A stretch of 51,463 nucleotides of DNA from Actinomycetota bacterium (GCA_016213645.1 JACQZY010000023.1:1-51463); one strand, 5' to 3'; counted from the first letter of the stretch, positions 17,167 to 27,240 are shown. Numbers and translations: made by a program. Notes: generated by a model from the sequence alone, not told the origin.

Positions 17167-20037
17167 TTGGCTAACAAACGCAGAAACCTGATCATTCTCG
17201 GCCTCGTGGTCGCGCTGCTCGGCGGATCGATCGCCGCGATCATGCTGATTCCCACGCGACTCGGCCTGGACCTGGCCGGCGGTATCTCACTTGTTTACAA
17301 GGTGACGCCGAACGACCCGTCGCGTCCGCCGACCGACCGCGAAATGCAAAACGCGATCAAGGTCATCAACGACCGGGTCAACTCGCTGGGAGTTACCGAG
17401 GCCGAAGTGCAGAACGCGGGCAAGGACCGGCTGGTCGTCTCGCTGCCGGACGTTACGAACCCCGAAGAGGCAAAGAACCTCGTCGGATCAACCGCCAAGT
17501 TGCTGTTTTACAAGTGGGAAAACAACGTCGTAAAGGGTCCGCTGCGATCGAAAAACATCACGGACCAAAAGGCCGCCGTCAACCTTGGATACACCGAGCT
17601 CCACGAGGCGGTGGCGCTTGCGGCTAAACAGAAGGGCAGCGCCACAAAGGCCGACAAGCTGAACGACGGAGTACCACACGGCACTTTCTACCTCTTCGAC
17701 GACAAAGACAAGCTGATCAGCGGTCCTGCCCGCACGAAAGAAGACCTGCTCGCGGGGAACGACCTGCGCGTAAAGGACAAGAAAAAGCCGAAGCCACTAA
17801 ACGGAATACAGCCGGAAGGCAGCGAAATCCTTTACGTGCCGCGCGGCATCCAGGTCGTCAGCTTCAAGGTTCAGACATCAAAGAATCCGCAGTACTACGT
17901 GATCCGCGACAACTATTCGCTGACCGGCGACGACGTCAAGAGTGCCTCACAGGGCACTGATCAGGCCGGCGGTCCATCTGTAGACCTCGCTTTCACGGGC
18001 AAGGGCGGCGACAAATTTCACCGCGTCACTCGGGAGCTTCGACAGGACGGAGAGCAAGAACCCGTCCTAGGCAACAAGGAAGCCGCCTCACACCGCTTTG
18101 CGATCGTGCTGGACGGCAAGATCGTTTCCCTGGCCAACATCAGCAACACGAAGCCCGACCTGCGCGACGGAATCGCCGGGGGTCGAGCGCAAATCACCAA
18201 CCTTTCGGTGAAGGAAGCGCAGGATGTGGCCAAGAAGGTCGATCTAGGCGCACTCCCGGTGGACCTTCGTTTGGAGGCGCAGACACAGGTCTCCGCGTCG
18301 CTGGGTAAGCAGGCGCTTGCCGAGGCCCTGCTGGCCGCGCTGATCGGCTTTGGTCTCGTGTTCTTCTTCCTGCTTGGTTTCTACCGGGTGCTCGGCGTGA
18401 TCGCGGGAATGGCGCTGATCATTTACGGCATCTACTTCTTCGCCGTCACCAAGGTCGTGGGCTTTACGTTCACGCTTCCGGGTATCGCGGGTTTGGTGTT
18501 GACACTTTCCGTGGCGGCCGACGCCAACATCGTCATATTTGAGCGAATAAAGGAAGAAATCCGCGCCGGCCGCTCGATGAAGGCCGCGATCTCGACCGGC
18601 TACCAAAAGGGCTTTTCCGCGATCCTCGACGCCAACGTCGTCACGATCATGGTCGCCTTCATCCTGTTTGTTCTCGCCACCGCCGGTGTGCGCGGGTTCG
18701 CTGCGGCCCTGGGCCTGGGAACGATCGTCTCGCTGTTTACCGCGGTCATGGCGACGTCGGCGATCCTCGGTCTGCTTACTGGATGGAAGGGCCTGGAGCG
18801 CAAGTCCGCACTTGGCGTCAGCCAGACGGTTAAGCAGCGCTGGCATTTCGACTTCATGGGCAACTCCAACCGTTTCTTCTCGTTGTCGGGTGTGATTCTG
18901 GTGATCGGAGCGCTTGGGATCGCGGGTATCGGGTTGAATCTCGGCATCGACTTCACCGGCGGCACGCGTGTGACCGTCGGACTGGAAAAGAACGCCACCG
19001 AAGCGCAGGTGCGCTCGATCTTCAGCAACGTTGATGCCGGAGACGCAAAAATACAACGCATCAACGGAAGCGCGGCCGACGAGCTCGGCAAGTACGCATT
19101 TCAGGTAAGCAGCGACAAAATCGGACCCAAGGACGTGCCGAAGATTCGCGCCGACTTCGACCAGCGGTTCGGTATTCGCGGACCGACGGAAGACGACAAG
19201 CGCTTTGAAGTGGTCAGCGTAGGCCCGACTTTCGGTGCTGTCGTCGCGCGCAGCGCGGTAATCGCGATCATCTTCTCGCTGCTTGTGATCGGTGCTTACG
19301 TGTCCTTCCGGTTCACGCCCAAGTTCTCGGTTCCGGTCTTGATCGGTCTTGCGCACGACATCTTGATCACGGTTGGTGTATACGCGCTGATCGGAAGAGA
19401 GGTCAGCAGCGCAACCGTTGCCGCGCTGTTGACGATTCTCGGATTTTCGTTATATGACGCCATCATCGTCTTCGACCGGGTGCGCGAGAACATGCCGCGT
19501 ATGCCGCGCGCGGCTTTTTCGCAGATCGTAAACCGCTCGATGAGCGAGGTCTTCACACGGTCGCTGGCGACTTCGTTTGTGACGTTGCTGCCGATCATCG
19601 CCCTGTTGCTGTTTGGCGGCGAGACGCTGAAGGACTTCGCGTTCGCGCTGATGGTGGGAACGATCTCTGGTGCGTACTCGTCGATCTTCATCTCCGCGCC
19701 GGTGCTGACGCACTGGAAGGAGCGTGAGCCGATCTTCCAGCAGCGCCGCGAGCGCATAATGTCGGAGAACAACGGGGTCGTGCCGGCGTTCGCCGTTGAC
19801 ACGATCGGTGGCGAGGCCGTCACCGCCGGTGGCGTGCCAATGAAGCAGGGCAAGAAAGCGTCCGGCGAAAAAACCGCCGCGCAGAAATCGGATGCCGTCT
19901 CGGAGAGCGGTGCGGATCAGAACGGCGCCGCTAGTGCCGATGCCGCAGGCTCCGTATCTTCCGGCGCTGTGGCGCGACCTGGCACCAAGGCCGAACGGCG
20001 CGCAGCGCGTCAGCGGCGCAAGCACGGCAGGCAATAG
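17167..20037 (+). CDS. secDF: Fused protein translocase subunit SecDF
   Basis: The 956-residue protein joins SecD and SecF in one chain. A first membrane helix (residues about 8-28) precedes LGLDLAGGISLVYKV. A large periplasmic P1 region runs to about 345. The six-helix SecD half follows, with AADANIVIFERIKEE near 450-464. The SecF half restarts near residue 570 with LGIDFTGGTRV and ends with the RND signature LYDAIIVFDRVREN near 765. SecDF uses the proton gradient to pull secreted proteins out of the SecYEG channel. In many Actinobacteria secD and secF are separate genes. The start is TTG. The last 100 residues are a charged alanine- and lysine-rich cytoplasmic tail. Confidence 0.96.
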   Translation: MANKRRNLIILGLVVALLGGSIAAIMLIPTRLGLDLAGGISLVYKVTPNDPSRPPTDREMQNAIKVINDRVNSLGVTEAEVQNAGKDRLVVSLPDVTNPEEAKNLVGSTAKLLFYKWENNVVKGPLRSKNITDQKAAVNLGYTELHEAVALAAKQKGSATKADKLNDGVPHGTFYLFDDKDKLISGPARTKEDLLAGNDLRVKDKKKPKPLNGIQPEGSEILYVPRGIQVVSFKVQTSKNPQYYVIRDNYSLTGDDVKSASQGTDQAGGPSVDLAFTGKGGDKFHRVTRELRQDGEQEPVLGNKEAASHRFAIVLDGKIVSLANISNTKPDLRDGIAGGRAQITNLSVKEAQDVAKKVDLGALPVDLRLEAQTQVSASLGKQALAEALLAALIGFGLVFFFLLGFYRVLGVIAGMALIIYGIYFFAVTKVVGFTFTLPGIAGLVLTLSVAADANIVIFERIKEEIRAGRSMKAAISTGYQKGFSAILDANVVTIMVAFILFVLATAGVRGFAAALGLGTIVSLFTAVMATSAILGLLTGWKGLERKSALGVSQTVKQRWHFDFMGNSNRFFSLSGVILVIGALGIAGIGLNLGIDFTGGTRVTVGLEKNATEAQVRSIFSNVDAGDAKIQRINGSAADELGKYAFQVSSDKIGPKDVPKIRADFDQRFGIRGPTEDDKRFEVVSVGPTFGAVVARSAVIAIIFSLLVIGAYVSFRFTPKFSVPVLIGLAHDILITVGVYALIGREVSSATVAALLTILGFSLYDAIIVFDRVRENMPRMPRAAFSQIVNRSMSEVFTRSLATSFVTLLPIIALLLFGGETLKDFAFALMVGTISGAYSSIFISAPVLTHWKEREPIFQQRRERIMSENNGVVPAFAVDTIGGEAVTAGGVPMKQGKKASGEKTAAQKSDAVSESGADQNGAASADAAGSVSSGAVARPGTKAERRAARQRRKHGRQ

Positions 20038-20063
20038 GGATCTACGAGGCGAGGATCTGACAA

Positions 20064-20333
20064 ATGAGCATTCTGGCTTGGGCAATGATGGGCATCGCGA
20101 TTTGGCATTTCGCCGTATTCGTGCCCGACCGCTTCCTCGGCGGGATCGTCGGCGCGTTCTTTGCCGCACTGATCGGTGCGGTTGCATTCGGTTTTGTTTT
20201 GAACGGCTTTGACGCCCCTGGACGAGACGACACGCACTTGATCCAGGCGATCATCGCCGTTCCCGGGGCGATCGCCGGCCTTGGGTTTTGCTTCTGGCTG
20301 GGCGTTCGCCAGGAGAACAATTCCGAGCTTTAA
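20064..20333 (+). CDS. Small three-helix membrane protein, GlsB/YeaQ-like
   Basis: The 89-residue protein is nearly all membrane segments: IWHFAVFVP, a glycine-rich helix GGIVGAFFAALIGAVAFGFVL and a last helix IAVPGAIAGLGFCFWLGV. The GGIVGAF pattern recalls the GlsB/YeaQ/YmgE family of small stress-linked membrane proteins, but the match is loose. It sits 26 bases behind secDF and may share its transcript. No function can be assigned. Confidence 0.7.
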   Translation: MSILAWAMMGIAIWHFAVFVPDRFLGGIVGAFFAALIGAVAFGFVLNGFDAPGRDDTHLIQAIIAVPGAIAGLGFCFWLGVRQENNSEL

Positions 20334-20396
20334 CGCCGGTACGCGCCGCGCGCGGAACCCATTTGTTCCGTCACGTCTCGGTCGTAGTCTCGTTTG

Positions 20397-22997
20397 ATGG
20401 CGGAGATCTCGGCTCAGCTCGATAACTCATGCGTGGACGACGCGTCGGACGTGGCTTCCATTGACGCCTTGCCGGTCGACATTGCGTTGGTCGACACGGA
20501 ATACGACGTACCCGCTTGCGATCCACGCGCGGTAGCGGCACTAAGGAACGCGTTGGAACTGGAGCCACTCGTGGCGCAGACGCTTGTGAGACGTGGCTAC
20601 GAGGATCCGGCGGCCGCCAAAGAGTTTTTGGACGGTGGTGAGATCCTTGACCCGGCGATCCTTCCGGGGGCGCGTGATGTGGCGGAGACGATTGTTCGTC
20701 ACGTACGCGACGGCAGCCCGATCGCGGTCCACGGGGACTACGACGTGGACGGCGTCTGTTCCACCTCAATCCTTGTGCGCACGCTCGATCGTGCCGGTGC
20801 CCGCGTGACCTGGCACGTGCCGAGCCGCTTCAACGAGGGGTACGGACTTTCTGCGGCTTCAATCGACCGGCTGGCGGCCGATGGCGCCGGTTTGATCGTG
20901 GCGGTTGATTGCGGGGTGACCGCCGTGGCCGAAGTCGAGCACGCTCGCGACTTGGGCGTGGAAGTGGCGATCTGCGATCACCACACGCCCGGAAAAGAAC
21001 TGCCGGACGCGCCGATTGCCCACCCCGGCCTTGGGGATTATCCGTTTCGGCAGCTTTGTGCCGCGGCGGTTGTGTACAAGGTGTGCCGGCTCGTATTCGA
21101 ATTGCTCGACAGAGATGCTGAAGAGGTGGATGACGAACTGGATCTTGTCGGTCTGGCGACCGTCTGCGACGTTGTGCCGCTGTTATCCGAAAATCGCGCG
21201 CTTGTTCGAGCGGGCTTGGCCGCGACCCGTGTCACGGCCCGCGCCGGCCTTCGCGAGTTGATGCGAGCAGCCGGTGTGGACCAGCTTGCCGTGGACGCCG
21301 GAGCCTTTGGATTCCGTCTTGGACCACGCATCAACGCGGCGGGGCGGATGTACTCGGCCGAACCGGCGGTGGAGCTGATGCTCACCGTCGGCGAACAGCG
21401 TGCCGCCGAGTTGGCCGAGGATCTTTGCTCAGCCAACGCGCGGCGCCAAGAGGTGGAGAAGTCGATTCTTTTCAAGGCCGAAACGCAGGCCCGGCGGCAG
21501 CGTGACCGGCACGCGATCGTGGTGGCCGGTGAGGGCTGGCACGCCGGAGTTCTCGGCATCGTCGCCGGGAGAATCGCGGAGCGGTTCCGACGCCCGTGTG
21601 TGGCGCTCGGTATCGAAAACGGAATTGCGGCCGGTTCCGGCCGGTCTGGCGGCGCGTACGACCTGCTCGGCGGTCTAAACGCGTGCGCGGACCACCTGAT
21701 CCGCTTCGGCGGGCATCGCGCCGCCGCTGGATTGCAGCTGGATGCCGCCGCGGTGGCCAACTTTCGATCGGCGCTACAGGAACATGCCGCAAACACGCTT
21801 TCGCCGGATCAGATGCGCCCTCGCGTGCGCGTGGACGCGGTGGCGGAGCCGTCTCAGCTCACTCTTGCCGCCGCCGAGGCGTTGGAATTGATCGGCCCGT
21901 TTGGCGCGGGCAATCCCGAGCCCGCGATCCTCGTGCCCGCCGTCACCGTCACCCACGTCAAACGCATGGGCGAGGGGGGGCGACATCTCAAGCTAAGCAT
22001 CGCCGGCCACGGCGGCCGTATGGGCGTTGTCGCCTTCGGCTGGGAGCGAGCGGTCGCCTGCGGGGAGGACGCGCCGATCAGCAACTTGGTGATCAAGCTG
22101 CGGCGCAACGAATTTCGCGGTGTCGTGGAGGGTCAAGCCAGGCTTGTCGCTCACTCGGAGCTTCACGCGGCCGACGACCCCGCTGACGTCGCCGATGCCG
22201 GCGATGAAGCCATCAACCCGACGCACACGGTCGCTCGGGATGCTTGGCTCCGGGAGTTTCACGCCGTCGTCACCGCGAGCCCGGATTGCGATGCGACCGA
22301 TCCGAGCGAACCGGGTGAATTTGAGTCGGTGGTGACGGACCGGCGAGGCGAGTCGTCGCTGGCCGTGCTGCTGGAGCTTTCCGAGTCCGTGGAATCTCAT
22401 TCCGAGGATTCGCCGTTTACGGATTCCCCGGTGCTGCTGGTCAACGAGCCATCGCTGTGGCGAGCACGCCTCGCGGCGCTACGTGCCGTGAAGCCGGCAT
22501 CGGCCGAGCGGCGAGTTATGTCTTTCTCGCAGTGGGCGACCTGGCCAGATCCGCTCGAACATGTCGTAGTGGGTGAGCCGCCGGTTGTGGGAGTCCAGCC
22601 GGGCCGGGCAACTCAGGTGACGTTCGCGTGGACCAAATCCACTTTTGAGTCGGTGTTGGCGAGCGTCAAAGGCACGGCATTGACTCGCTCGGACGTGGTA
22701 GCAACCTACAGAACCATTAAAAACGGCCCAGGGCAATCACTGGACCAGCTCGTGGCGCGGCTTTCCGAGGACTTGCCGACGGCGACTCGCGCGGCTCTCG
22801 CCGTGCGAGTTTTAGCCGAATTGGGGCTAGCGAAGTTGAAGACCGACGGCGAAACGGTCGAAGCAATAACCGTGTCCGGCGACACGCAGACTTCACTCGA
22901 TCGTTCTCCGACGTTCCGTTCGTATAGTGAGGTTGAGGATCAAACGCAGCGATGGCTCGACCGACTGACACCCACAAAGACGACGCTCGCCGCCTGA
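20397..22997 (+). CDS. recJ: Single-stranded-DNA-specific exonuclease RecJ with long C-terminal extension
   Basis: A TTG directly precedes the ATG used here, and either could start the protein (about 866 residues). The DHH phosphoesterase motifs are complete: HGDYDVDGVCST near 113-124, VDCGVT, ICDHHTPG near 192-198, and DLVGLATVCDVVPL. The DHHA1 part follows (GPRINAAGRM, GRSGGAYDLLGGLNACADHLIRFGGHRAAAG), then an OB-type domain. RecJ degrades single strands 5' to 3' in recombination and mismatch repair. Enterobacterial RecJ is about 577 residues. Here some 270 further residues follow, first an acidic low-complexity linker, then a domain ending in helices that may correspond to the RecJ C-terminal domain of Gram-positive bacteria. 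Its end overlaps the longest rel frame. Confidence 0.93.
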   Translation: MAEISAQLDNSCVDDASDVASIDALPVDIALVDTEYDVPACDPRAVAALRNALELEPLVAQTLVRRGYEDPAAAKEFLDGGEILDPAILPGARDVAETIVRHVRDGSPIAVHGDYDVDGVCSTSILVRTLDRAGARVTWHVPSRFNEGYGLSAASIDRLAADGAGLIVAVDCGVTAVAEVEHARDLGVEVAICDHHTPGKELPDAPIAHPGLGDYPFRQLCAAAVVYKVCRLVFELLDRDAEEVDDELDLVGLATVCDVVPLLSENRALVRAGLAATRVTARAGLRELMRAAGVDQLAVDAGAFGFRLGPRINAAGRMYSAEPAVELMLTVGEQRAAELAEDLCSANARRQEVEKSILFKAETQARRQRDRHAIVVAGEGWHAGVLGIVAGRIAERFRRPCVALGIENGIAAGSGRSGGAYDLLGGLNACADHLIRFGGHRAAAGLQLDAAAVANFRSALQEHAANTLSPDQMRPRVRVDAVAEPSQLTLAAAEALELIGPFGAGNPEPAILVPAVTVTHVKRMGEGGRHLKLSIAGHGGRMGVVAFGWERAVACGEDAPISNLVIKLRRNEFRGVVEGQARLVAHSELHAADDPADVADAGDEAINPTHTVARDAWLREFHAVVTASPDCDATDPSEPGEFESVVTDRRGESSLAVLLELSESVESHSEDSPFTDSPVLLVNEPSLWRARLAALRAVKPASAERRVMSFSQWATWPDPLEHVVVGEPPVVGVQPGRATQVTFAWTKSTFESVLASVKGTALTRSDVVATYRTIKNGPGQSLDQLVARLSEDLPTATRAALAVRVLAELGLAKLKTDGETVEAITVSGDTQTSLDRSPTFRSYSEVEDQTQRWLDRLTPTKTTLAA

Positions 22998-25477
22998 ACC
23001 GGCAGCGGCAGGCTCGCGAACCCGAGGGCGCGTCGCAGCGCGGCGACGACCACGAAGTCGCCGGCCCCCCGCAGGCCAGTCCCCGCGGGGTGATCCACTC
23101 GCACGGACGGGTCGGAATCGCCTCGTATCCGCCGCCAGTCCGCCCGGTCGCGCCCGCCAAGGACGCCGAGGGCGAGGCCCCGCGCGGCGTGCTCTCACCG
23201 GATGCGCCGCCGCCAAATCACGCGGCGACGCTCAAGCCCGTTCCGGAGGCGAGCAACGTGTCGCAGGAGACTCGCGCCAAGTTCGCGGAGCTTCTGGCGG
23301 TGATAACCGAACACGCGAACGACACGATCGCACCGATCGACATAGACCGCGTACGCGCGGCTTTCGAGTTTGCCGCGGGTTGTCACGGCAAGCAACTGCG
23401 TCGCACGGGCGAGGACTTCGTCGTGCACCCGGTGGAAGTCGCGAAGATCTGCGTGGGCATGCGTCTGGATACCGAGACGCTGTGCGCCGCGCTGCTGCAC
23501 GACACCGTCGAGGACACTTCCACCACGCTGGAAGACATCCACGCGTTCTTCGGCGACGAGACGGCTGTGTTGGTCGACGGCGTAACCAAGCTCACCGGCA
23601 TCACCTTCAAGAGTCGAGACGAAGCCCAGGCCGAGAACTATCGCAAGATGATCGTGGCAATGGCCCAGGACATCCGCGTGATCCTGATCAAGCTTGCCGA
23701 TCGCCTGCACAACATGCGCACGATCGGCGCGATGCCCAAGCAAAAGCAGATCGAGAAGTCACGCGAAACGCTGGACATCTTCGCCCCGCTTGCGCATCGT
23801 CTGGGTATCCACGCGATCAAGTGGGAGCTGGAGGATCTCGCCTTCGCCACGCTGCACCCGCGAAAGTTCACCGAGATCAAGGCGCTGGTCAGCCAACAGC
23901 GCGAGGAGCGCGAACAGTACGTCAACGAAGCAGGCGCGTATCTGGCCCAGGAGCTGGCCGTCGCCGGCATCACCGCAATGATCACCGGCCGCGCCAAGCA
24001 CTTTTATTCGATCTACGTGAAGATGACCAAGAAGGGCCGCGAGTTCAACGAGATCTTCGACCTCACCGCGATGCGCGTGATCGTTGACAGCGTAAAGGAC
24101 TGTTATGGCGCGGTCGGCATCGTTCACAGCATTTGGAAACCGCTGCCGGGTCGCTTCAAGGACTTCATCGCGATGCCCAAGACCAACATGTACCAGGCGC
24201 TTCACACCACCGTGATCGGTCCCGAGGGTCGCCCGCTGGAAATCCAGATCCGCACCCGCGAGATGCACGACATCGCCGAGTACGGCGTGGCCGCGCACTG
24301 GTCGTACAAGCAGCGCGGTTACGACGGCACCCCGCGCGCGGAAAGCTATTCCACGGAGAGCATGGACTGGGTCCAGCGCCTGGCCGGCGATCCGGCGGCC
24401 GAAGACGGCGGCAGCGAGGAGTTTGTGAAGAACCTCAAAGTGGACTTGTTCGACGAAGAGGTATTCGTGTTCACGCCGCAGGGCGAGGTGAAGAACCTCT
24501 CAATGGGCGCCACGCCGCTGGACTTCGCATATGAGGTCCACACCGACGTCGGCCACCGCTGCGTCGGCGCGAAGGTCAACGGCAAGATCGTGCCGCTGCA
24601 CTACAAATTGAACAGCGGTGACATCGTCGAGATTCTCACCAGCAAACACGACCGCGCCCCTTCACGCGACTGGCTGGCGCTGGTCAAGACCACGCGCGCC
24701 CGCAACAAGATCCGCGCGTTCCTGAAGCGTGAACAGCGAGAAGGCAGCGAACATCGCGGCCGCGACCTGCTGCAAGAGGGCCTGCGCAAAAAGGGGCTGC
24801 CCTCGCAGAAGATCACCGGTTCGGAGATGCTCGCCGAGGTGATGCGCGAGATCGGCTTCCGCAAAGTCGACGAGTTCTACATCGCGATCGGCCAGGGCAA
24901 GATCCGCGCCGAGATGGTGGTGGAAAAGGTGATGAACCGTCTCGCCGCCGGCGAATCCGCCGTCGCCGAAGAGACGCTCCCCGAGAAGCGCGACACCGTA
25001 CGCCAGCGCCCCGTCGTTTCCAGCGGCAAGTTCGGCATCACCGTCGACGGTGCCGGCGACGTGATGGTGAGGCTTGCCAAGTGCTGTCTTCCGGTGGCCG
25101 GCGACCACATCGTCGGCTACGTATCGCTTGGCCGCGGCATCACGGTGCACCGCAAAGACTGCCCAAACGCCGTGCAGCTGGCAAAAAATCCGGAGCGCTT
25201 CGTGAAGGTCGACTGGGAGGGCTCAAACGTAGCCTCCTTCCGCGCCGAACTCGAAGTATCGGCGTGGGACCGGCCCCGCCTGCTTGAGGACCTCTCTCGT
25301 GCCTTCTCCGAAGCAGGCGTCAGCATCATCGAGGCACGAGTCTTCACCCAACCGCCGATGGCCCGCAACCGCTTCGTGATCGAGGTCGCAGACGCGGCGG
25401 CGCTGAAGAGCTGCATCAACCGGGTGCGACAGGTGGAGAGTGTGTTTGACGCTTACCGGGTGACGCCGGGGGGCTGA
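22952..25477 (+). CDS. rel: Bifunctional (p)ppGpp synthetase/hydrolase
   Basis: The HD hydrolase domain shows VVHPVEVAKI near residue 158 and LLHDTVEDT near 182. The synthetase domain has TGRAKHFYSIYVKM and, near 400, RFKD in PLPGRFKDFIAMPK. This RFKD form, rather than EFDD, marks bifunctional Rel enzymes. A TGS domain (VFVFTPQGEV), a zinc-finger region (LAKCCLPVAGDHIVGY and HRKDCPN) and a C-terminal ACT domain complete the protein. The longest frame gives 841 residues, of which the first 100 are Arg/Pro-rich and not family-like. It also overlaps recJ by 46 bases. A GTG at 23259 would give a conventional 739-residue Rel, so the true start is uncertain. Confidence 0.95.
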   Translation: MARPTDTHKDDARRLNRQRQAREPEGASQRGDDHEVAGPPQASPRGVIHSHGRVGIASYPPPVRPVAPAKDAEGEAPRGVLSPDAPPPNHAATLKPVPEASNVSQETRAKFAELLAVITEHANDTIAPIDIDRVRAAFEFAAGCHGKQLRRTGEDFVVHPVEVAKICVGMRLDTETLCAALLHDTVEDTSTTLEDIHAFFGDETAVLVDGVTKLTGITFKSRDEAQAENYRKMIVAMAQDIRVILIKLADRLHNMRTIGAMPKQKQIEKSRETLDIFAPLAHRLGIHAIKWELEDLAFATLHPRKFTEIKALVSQQREEREQYVNEAGAYLAQELAVAGITAMITGRAKHFYSIYVKMTKKGREFNEIFDLTAMRVIVDSVKDCYGAVGIVHSIWKPLPGRFKDFIAMPKTNMYQALHTTVIGPEGRPLEIQIRTREMHDIAEYGVAAHWSYKQRGYDGTPRAESYSTESMDWVQRLAGDPAAEDGGSEEFVKNLKVDLFDEEVFVFTPQGEVKNLSMGATPLDFAYEVHTDVGHRCVGAKVNGKIVPLHYKLNSGDIVEILTSKHDRAPSRDWLALVKTTRARNKIRAFLKREQREGSEHRGRDLLQEGLRKKGLPSQKITGSEMLAEVMREIGFRKVDEFYIAIGQGKIRAEMVVEKVMNRLAAGESAVAEETLPEKRDTVRQRPVVSSGKFGITVDGAGDVMVRLAKCCLPVAGDHIVGYVSLGRGITVHRKDCPNAVQLAKNPERFVKVDWEGSNVASFRAELEVSAWDRPRLLEDLSRAFSEAGVSIIEARVFTQPPMARNRFVIEVADAAALKSCINRVRQVESVFDAYRVTPGG

Positions 25478-25523
25478 TTCCGATCAGTTCGCGCCGACAT
25501 CCAACCCGATAGCCTCCGCCTCA

Positions 25524-26177
25524 ATGCAGCAGCTCGCCGATGACATCTGGCAGCTTGACGGCAAGCCCAAGAACACCGTCAACCAGTATCTGATCGGCGA
25601 CGTGCTGGTCGACGCCGGGATGGCGTTCGATTCCGGGCGGATCATGCGTGAGCTGGAGGGGCGTCAGGTCAGTGCGCTTGCGATCACGCACGCGCACATT
25701 GATCACGTCGGGTCGGTGCACGCGATCTGCGGAAAGTTGGACATTCCGTTTTGGGCCGGCGAGTCGGACGTGAAGGCGGCCGAGTCCGGGCGCATGGACA
25801 TACGGCTTCCGCTGCTTGGCATGCGCAGGTTGCCGCACGCGAAGGGTCATCCGGTGGACCGCGCGCTGCGTGAAGGAGACGAGGTCGCCGGTTTCCAGGT
25901 GCTTTTCACTCCAGGTCACTCGCCTGGCCACGTCTCATACTGGCGCGAATCGGACCGCGTTTTGATTTGTGGCGATGTGATGTGGGGCTTCAATCCGTTT
26001 CTGATGCGCGGGCCGATTCGCGAGCCGTTTACGGCGTTTTCAACCGACCCTCGCCAAAACCGCGAGTCGGCGCGCCGGTTGGCGGCGTTTGAGCCGGAAC
26101 TCGTTCTGTTTGGCCATGGTGCGCCGTTGCGCGATCCAGATCGGTTTGCCGCTGCGGTCGCGAAGCTTCCGAGCTGA
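25524..26177 (+). CDS. Metallo-beta-lactamase-fold hydrolase
   Basis: The 217-residue protein has the complete metal site of this fold: THAHIDHVGS, then GHSPGHVSYW, the bridging aspartate in ICGDVMWGFNP and a last histidine in FGHGAP. Two zinc or iron ions would be bound. Length and motifs fit the broad glyoxalase-II-like group that hydrolyses thioesters, lactones or phosphoesters. The substrate cannot be told. It stands 46 bases after rel and converges on the lipid-kinase gene. Confidence 0.88.
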   Translation: MQQLADDIWQLDGKPKNTVNQYLIGDVLVDAGMAFDSGRIMRELEGRQVSALAITHAHIDHVGSVHAICGKLDIPFWAGESDVKAAESGRMDIRLPLLGMRRLPHAKGHPVDRALREGDEVAGFQVLFTPGHSPGHVSYWRESDRVLICGDVMWGFNPFLMRGPIREPFTAFSTDPRQNRESARRLAAFEPELVLFGHGAPLRDPDRFAAAVAKLPS

Positions 26178-26238
26178 CGCGGCAACTTCGTGCCCGGGCT
26201 TCCGCGACGGGTCTTCTCGACCGGGTTCCGCGCCCGTA

Positions 26239-27240
26239 TTACGCGATTACGGACAGTGCGCCGGGCAAGGCGCGAAAATGCACCTCGTCGAAGTCCCCGA
26301 CGTAATCCCCGTCAACCTGCAACGGAATCCGGGGGCCGCCCTCTTTGCGAGGGCGCACGGTGGCTTCTGAAAACTCCGCAGCCACCTTCACGTGACGATT
26401 GTCCGAGACGGCCAGTTTCTGCGAGAGCAAGCGAGTGACCAGCGGCGCGAAGTCCAACGGATTGCCACGATCAAGCACGGTCAGCGACAGCGAGCCCTTT
26501 TCCAACCCGGCACTTGGAGCGAGATCGATCTCGCGCTTTCCGAAATAGGTGAATGGCCGGCCGTTTTGGGCGACCGCGACAACTCCGTTTGTCTTCAGTC
26601 CGTTGGCCTCGATGCTCAGGCGTGGCCGCCGCAGCATGTATCCGCTCAGGAAAGTCGCGGCTGCCGCGCCGGCGTACCAGTTTTGCCCGAATGTGCGCTT
26701 GAGCGCGGGCTTTGCCTCGCAGCGCTTGACGATGTCGGCGTCCAGACCCGCGCCGGCGCCGAAGATGAATTTACGGCCGTTGGCTTCGCCGAGGTCGATG
26801 CGGCGCGGTTCGAAACTGTCGGCCAGGCTGAGCAGGTGCTCGGTGGCATCGACAATGTCGTCCGGAATGCCGAGGATGCGACCGATCACGTTGGTCATGC
26901 CGCCGGGCAAAAACGTAAACGGCACGTCGCGGCCGGAGTCGCTGCTCATCAAACCGTTGATCACCTCGTTGGCGGTGCCGTCGCCGCCGAAGGCGCAGAC
27001 CAAATCAAATTCTCGTTGCAGCGCGTTCTGCACGATCTCGATGGCGTGGTTGCGCTCGCGCGTTTCCACGGCCTCGATTTCGTAACGGCTCTGAAGCGCG
27101 TAGATCACGACGTTCTTCAGGCGGCTTGAGACCGTCGAGGCATACGGATTGACCACCAGCAGCATGCGCAGCTTTGGCCCTGGTTTATCCACGGACAGAC
27201 GGGTAAGTCCGCGTCCGCGACGGCGGCTGAAGATGCTCAT
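26239..27240 (-). CDS. Diacylglycerol kinase-family lipid kinase
   Basis: The 333-residue protein has the DAG-kinase catalytic domain: LLVVNPYAS at the start of the fold, the nucleotide loop CAFGGDGTANEVINGL near residue 85-100, LPGGMTNVIGRILGIP, and later FIFGAGAGLDADIV. The C-terminal beta domain includes PLQVDGDYVGDF. Members phosphorylate diacylglycerol or sphingoid and related lipids with ATP at the inner membrane face. DgkB and YegS are the characterised types, and I cannot choose between them. It heads a run of minus-strand genes, with the next gene about 65 bases upstream. Confidence 0.9.
   Translation of the reverse strand: MSIFSRRRGRGLTRLSVDKPGPKLRMLLVVNPYASTVSSRLKNVVIYALQSRYEIEAVETRERNHAIEIVQNALQREFDLVCAFGGDGTANEVINGLMSSDSGRDVPFTFLPGGMTNVIGRILGIPDDIVDATEHLLSLADSFEPRRIDLGEANGRKFIFGAGAGLDADIVKRCEAKPALKRTFGQNWYAGAAAATFLSGYMLRRPRLSIEANGLKTNGVVAVAQNGRPFTYFGKREIDLAPSAGLEKGSLSLTVLDRGNPLDFAPLVTRLLSQKLAVSDNRHVKVAAEFSEATVRPRKEGGPRIPLQVDGDYVGDFDEVHFRALPGALSVIA

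Noticed and set aside
18244..19356. 370-codon frame antisense to secDF
   Set aside because: Shadow of a clearly recognised gene; the translation is His/Arg/Asp-rich and has no family features.
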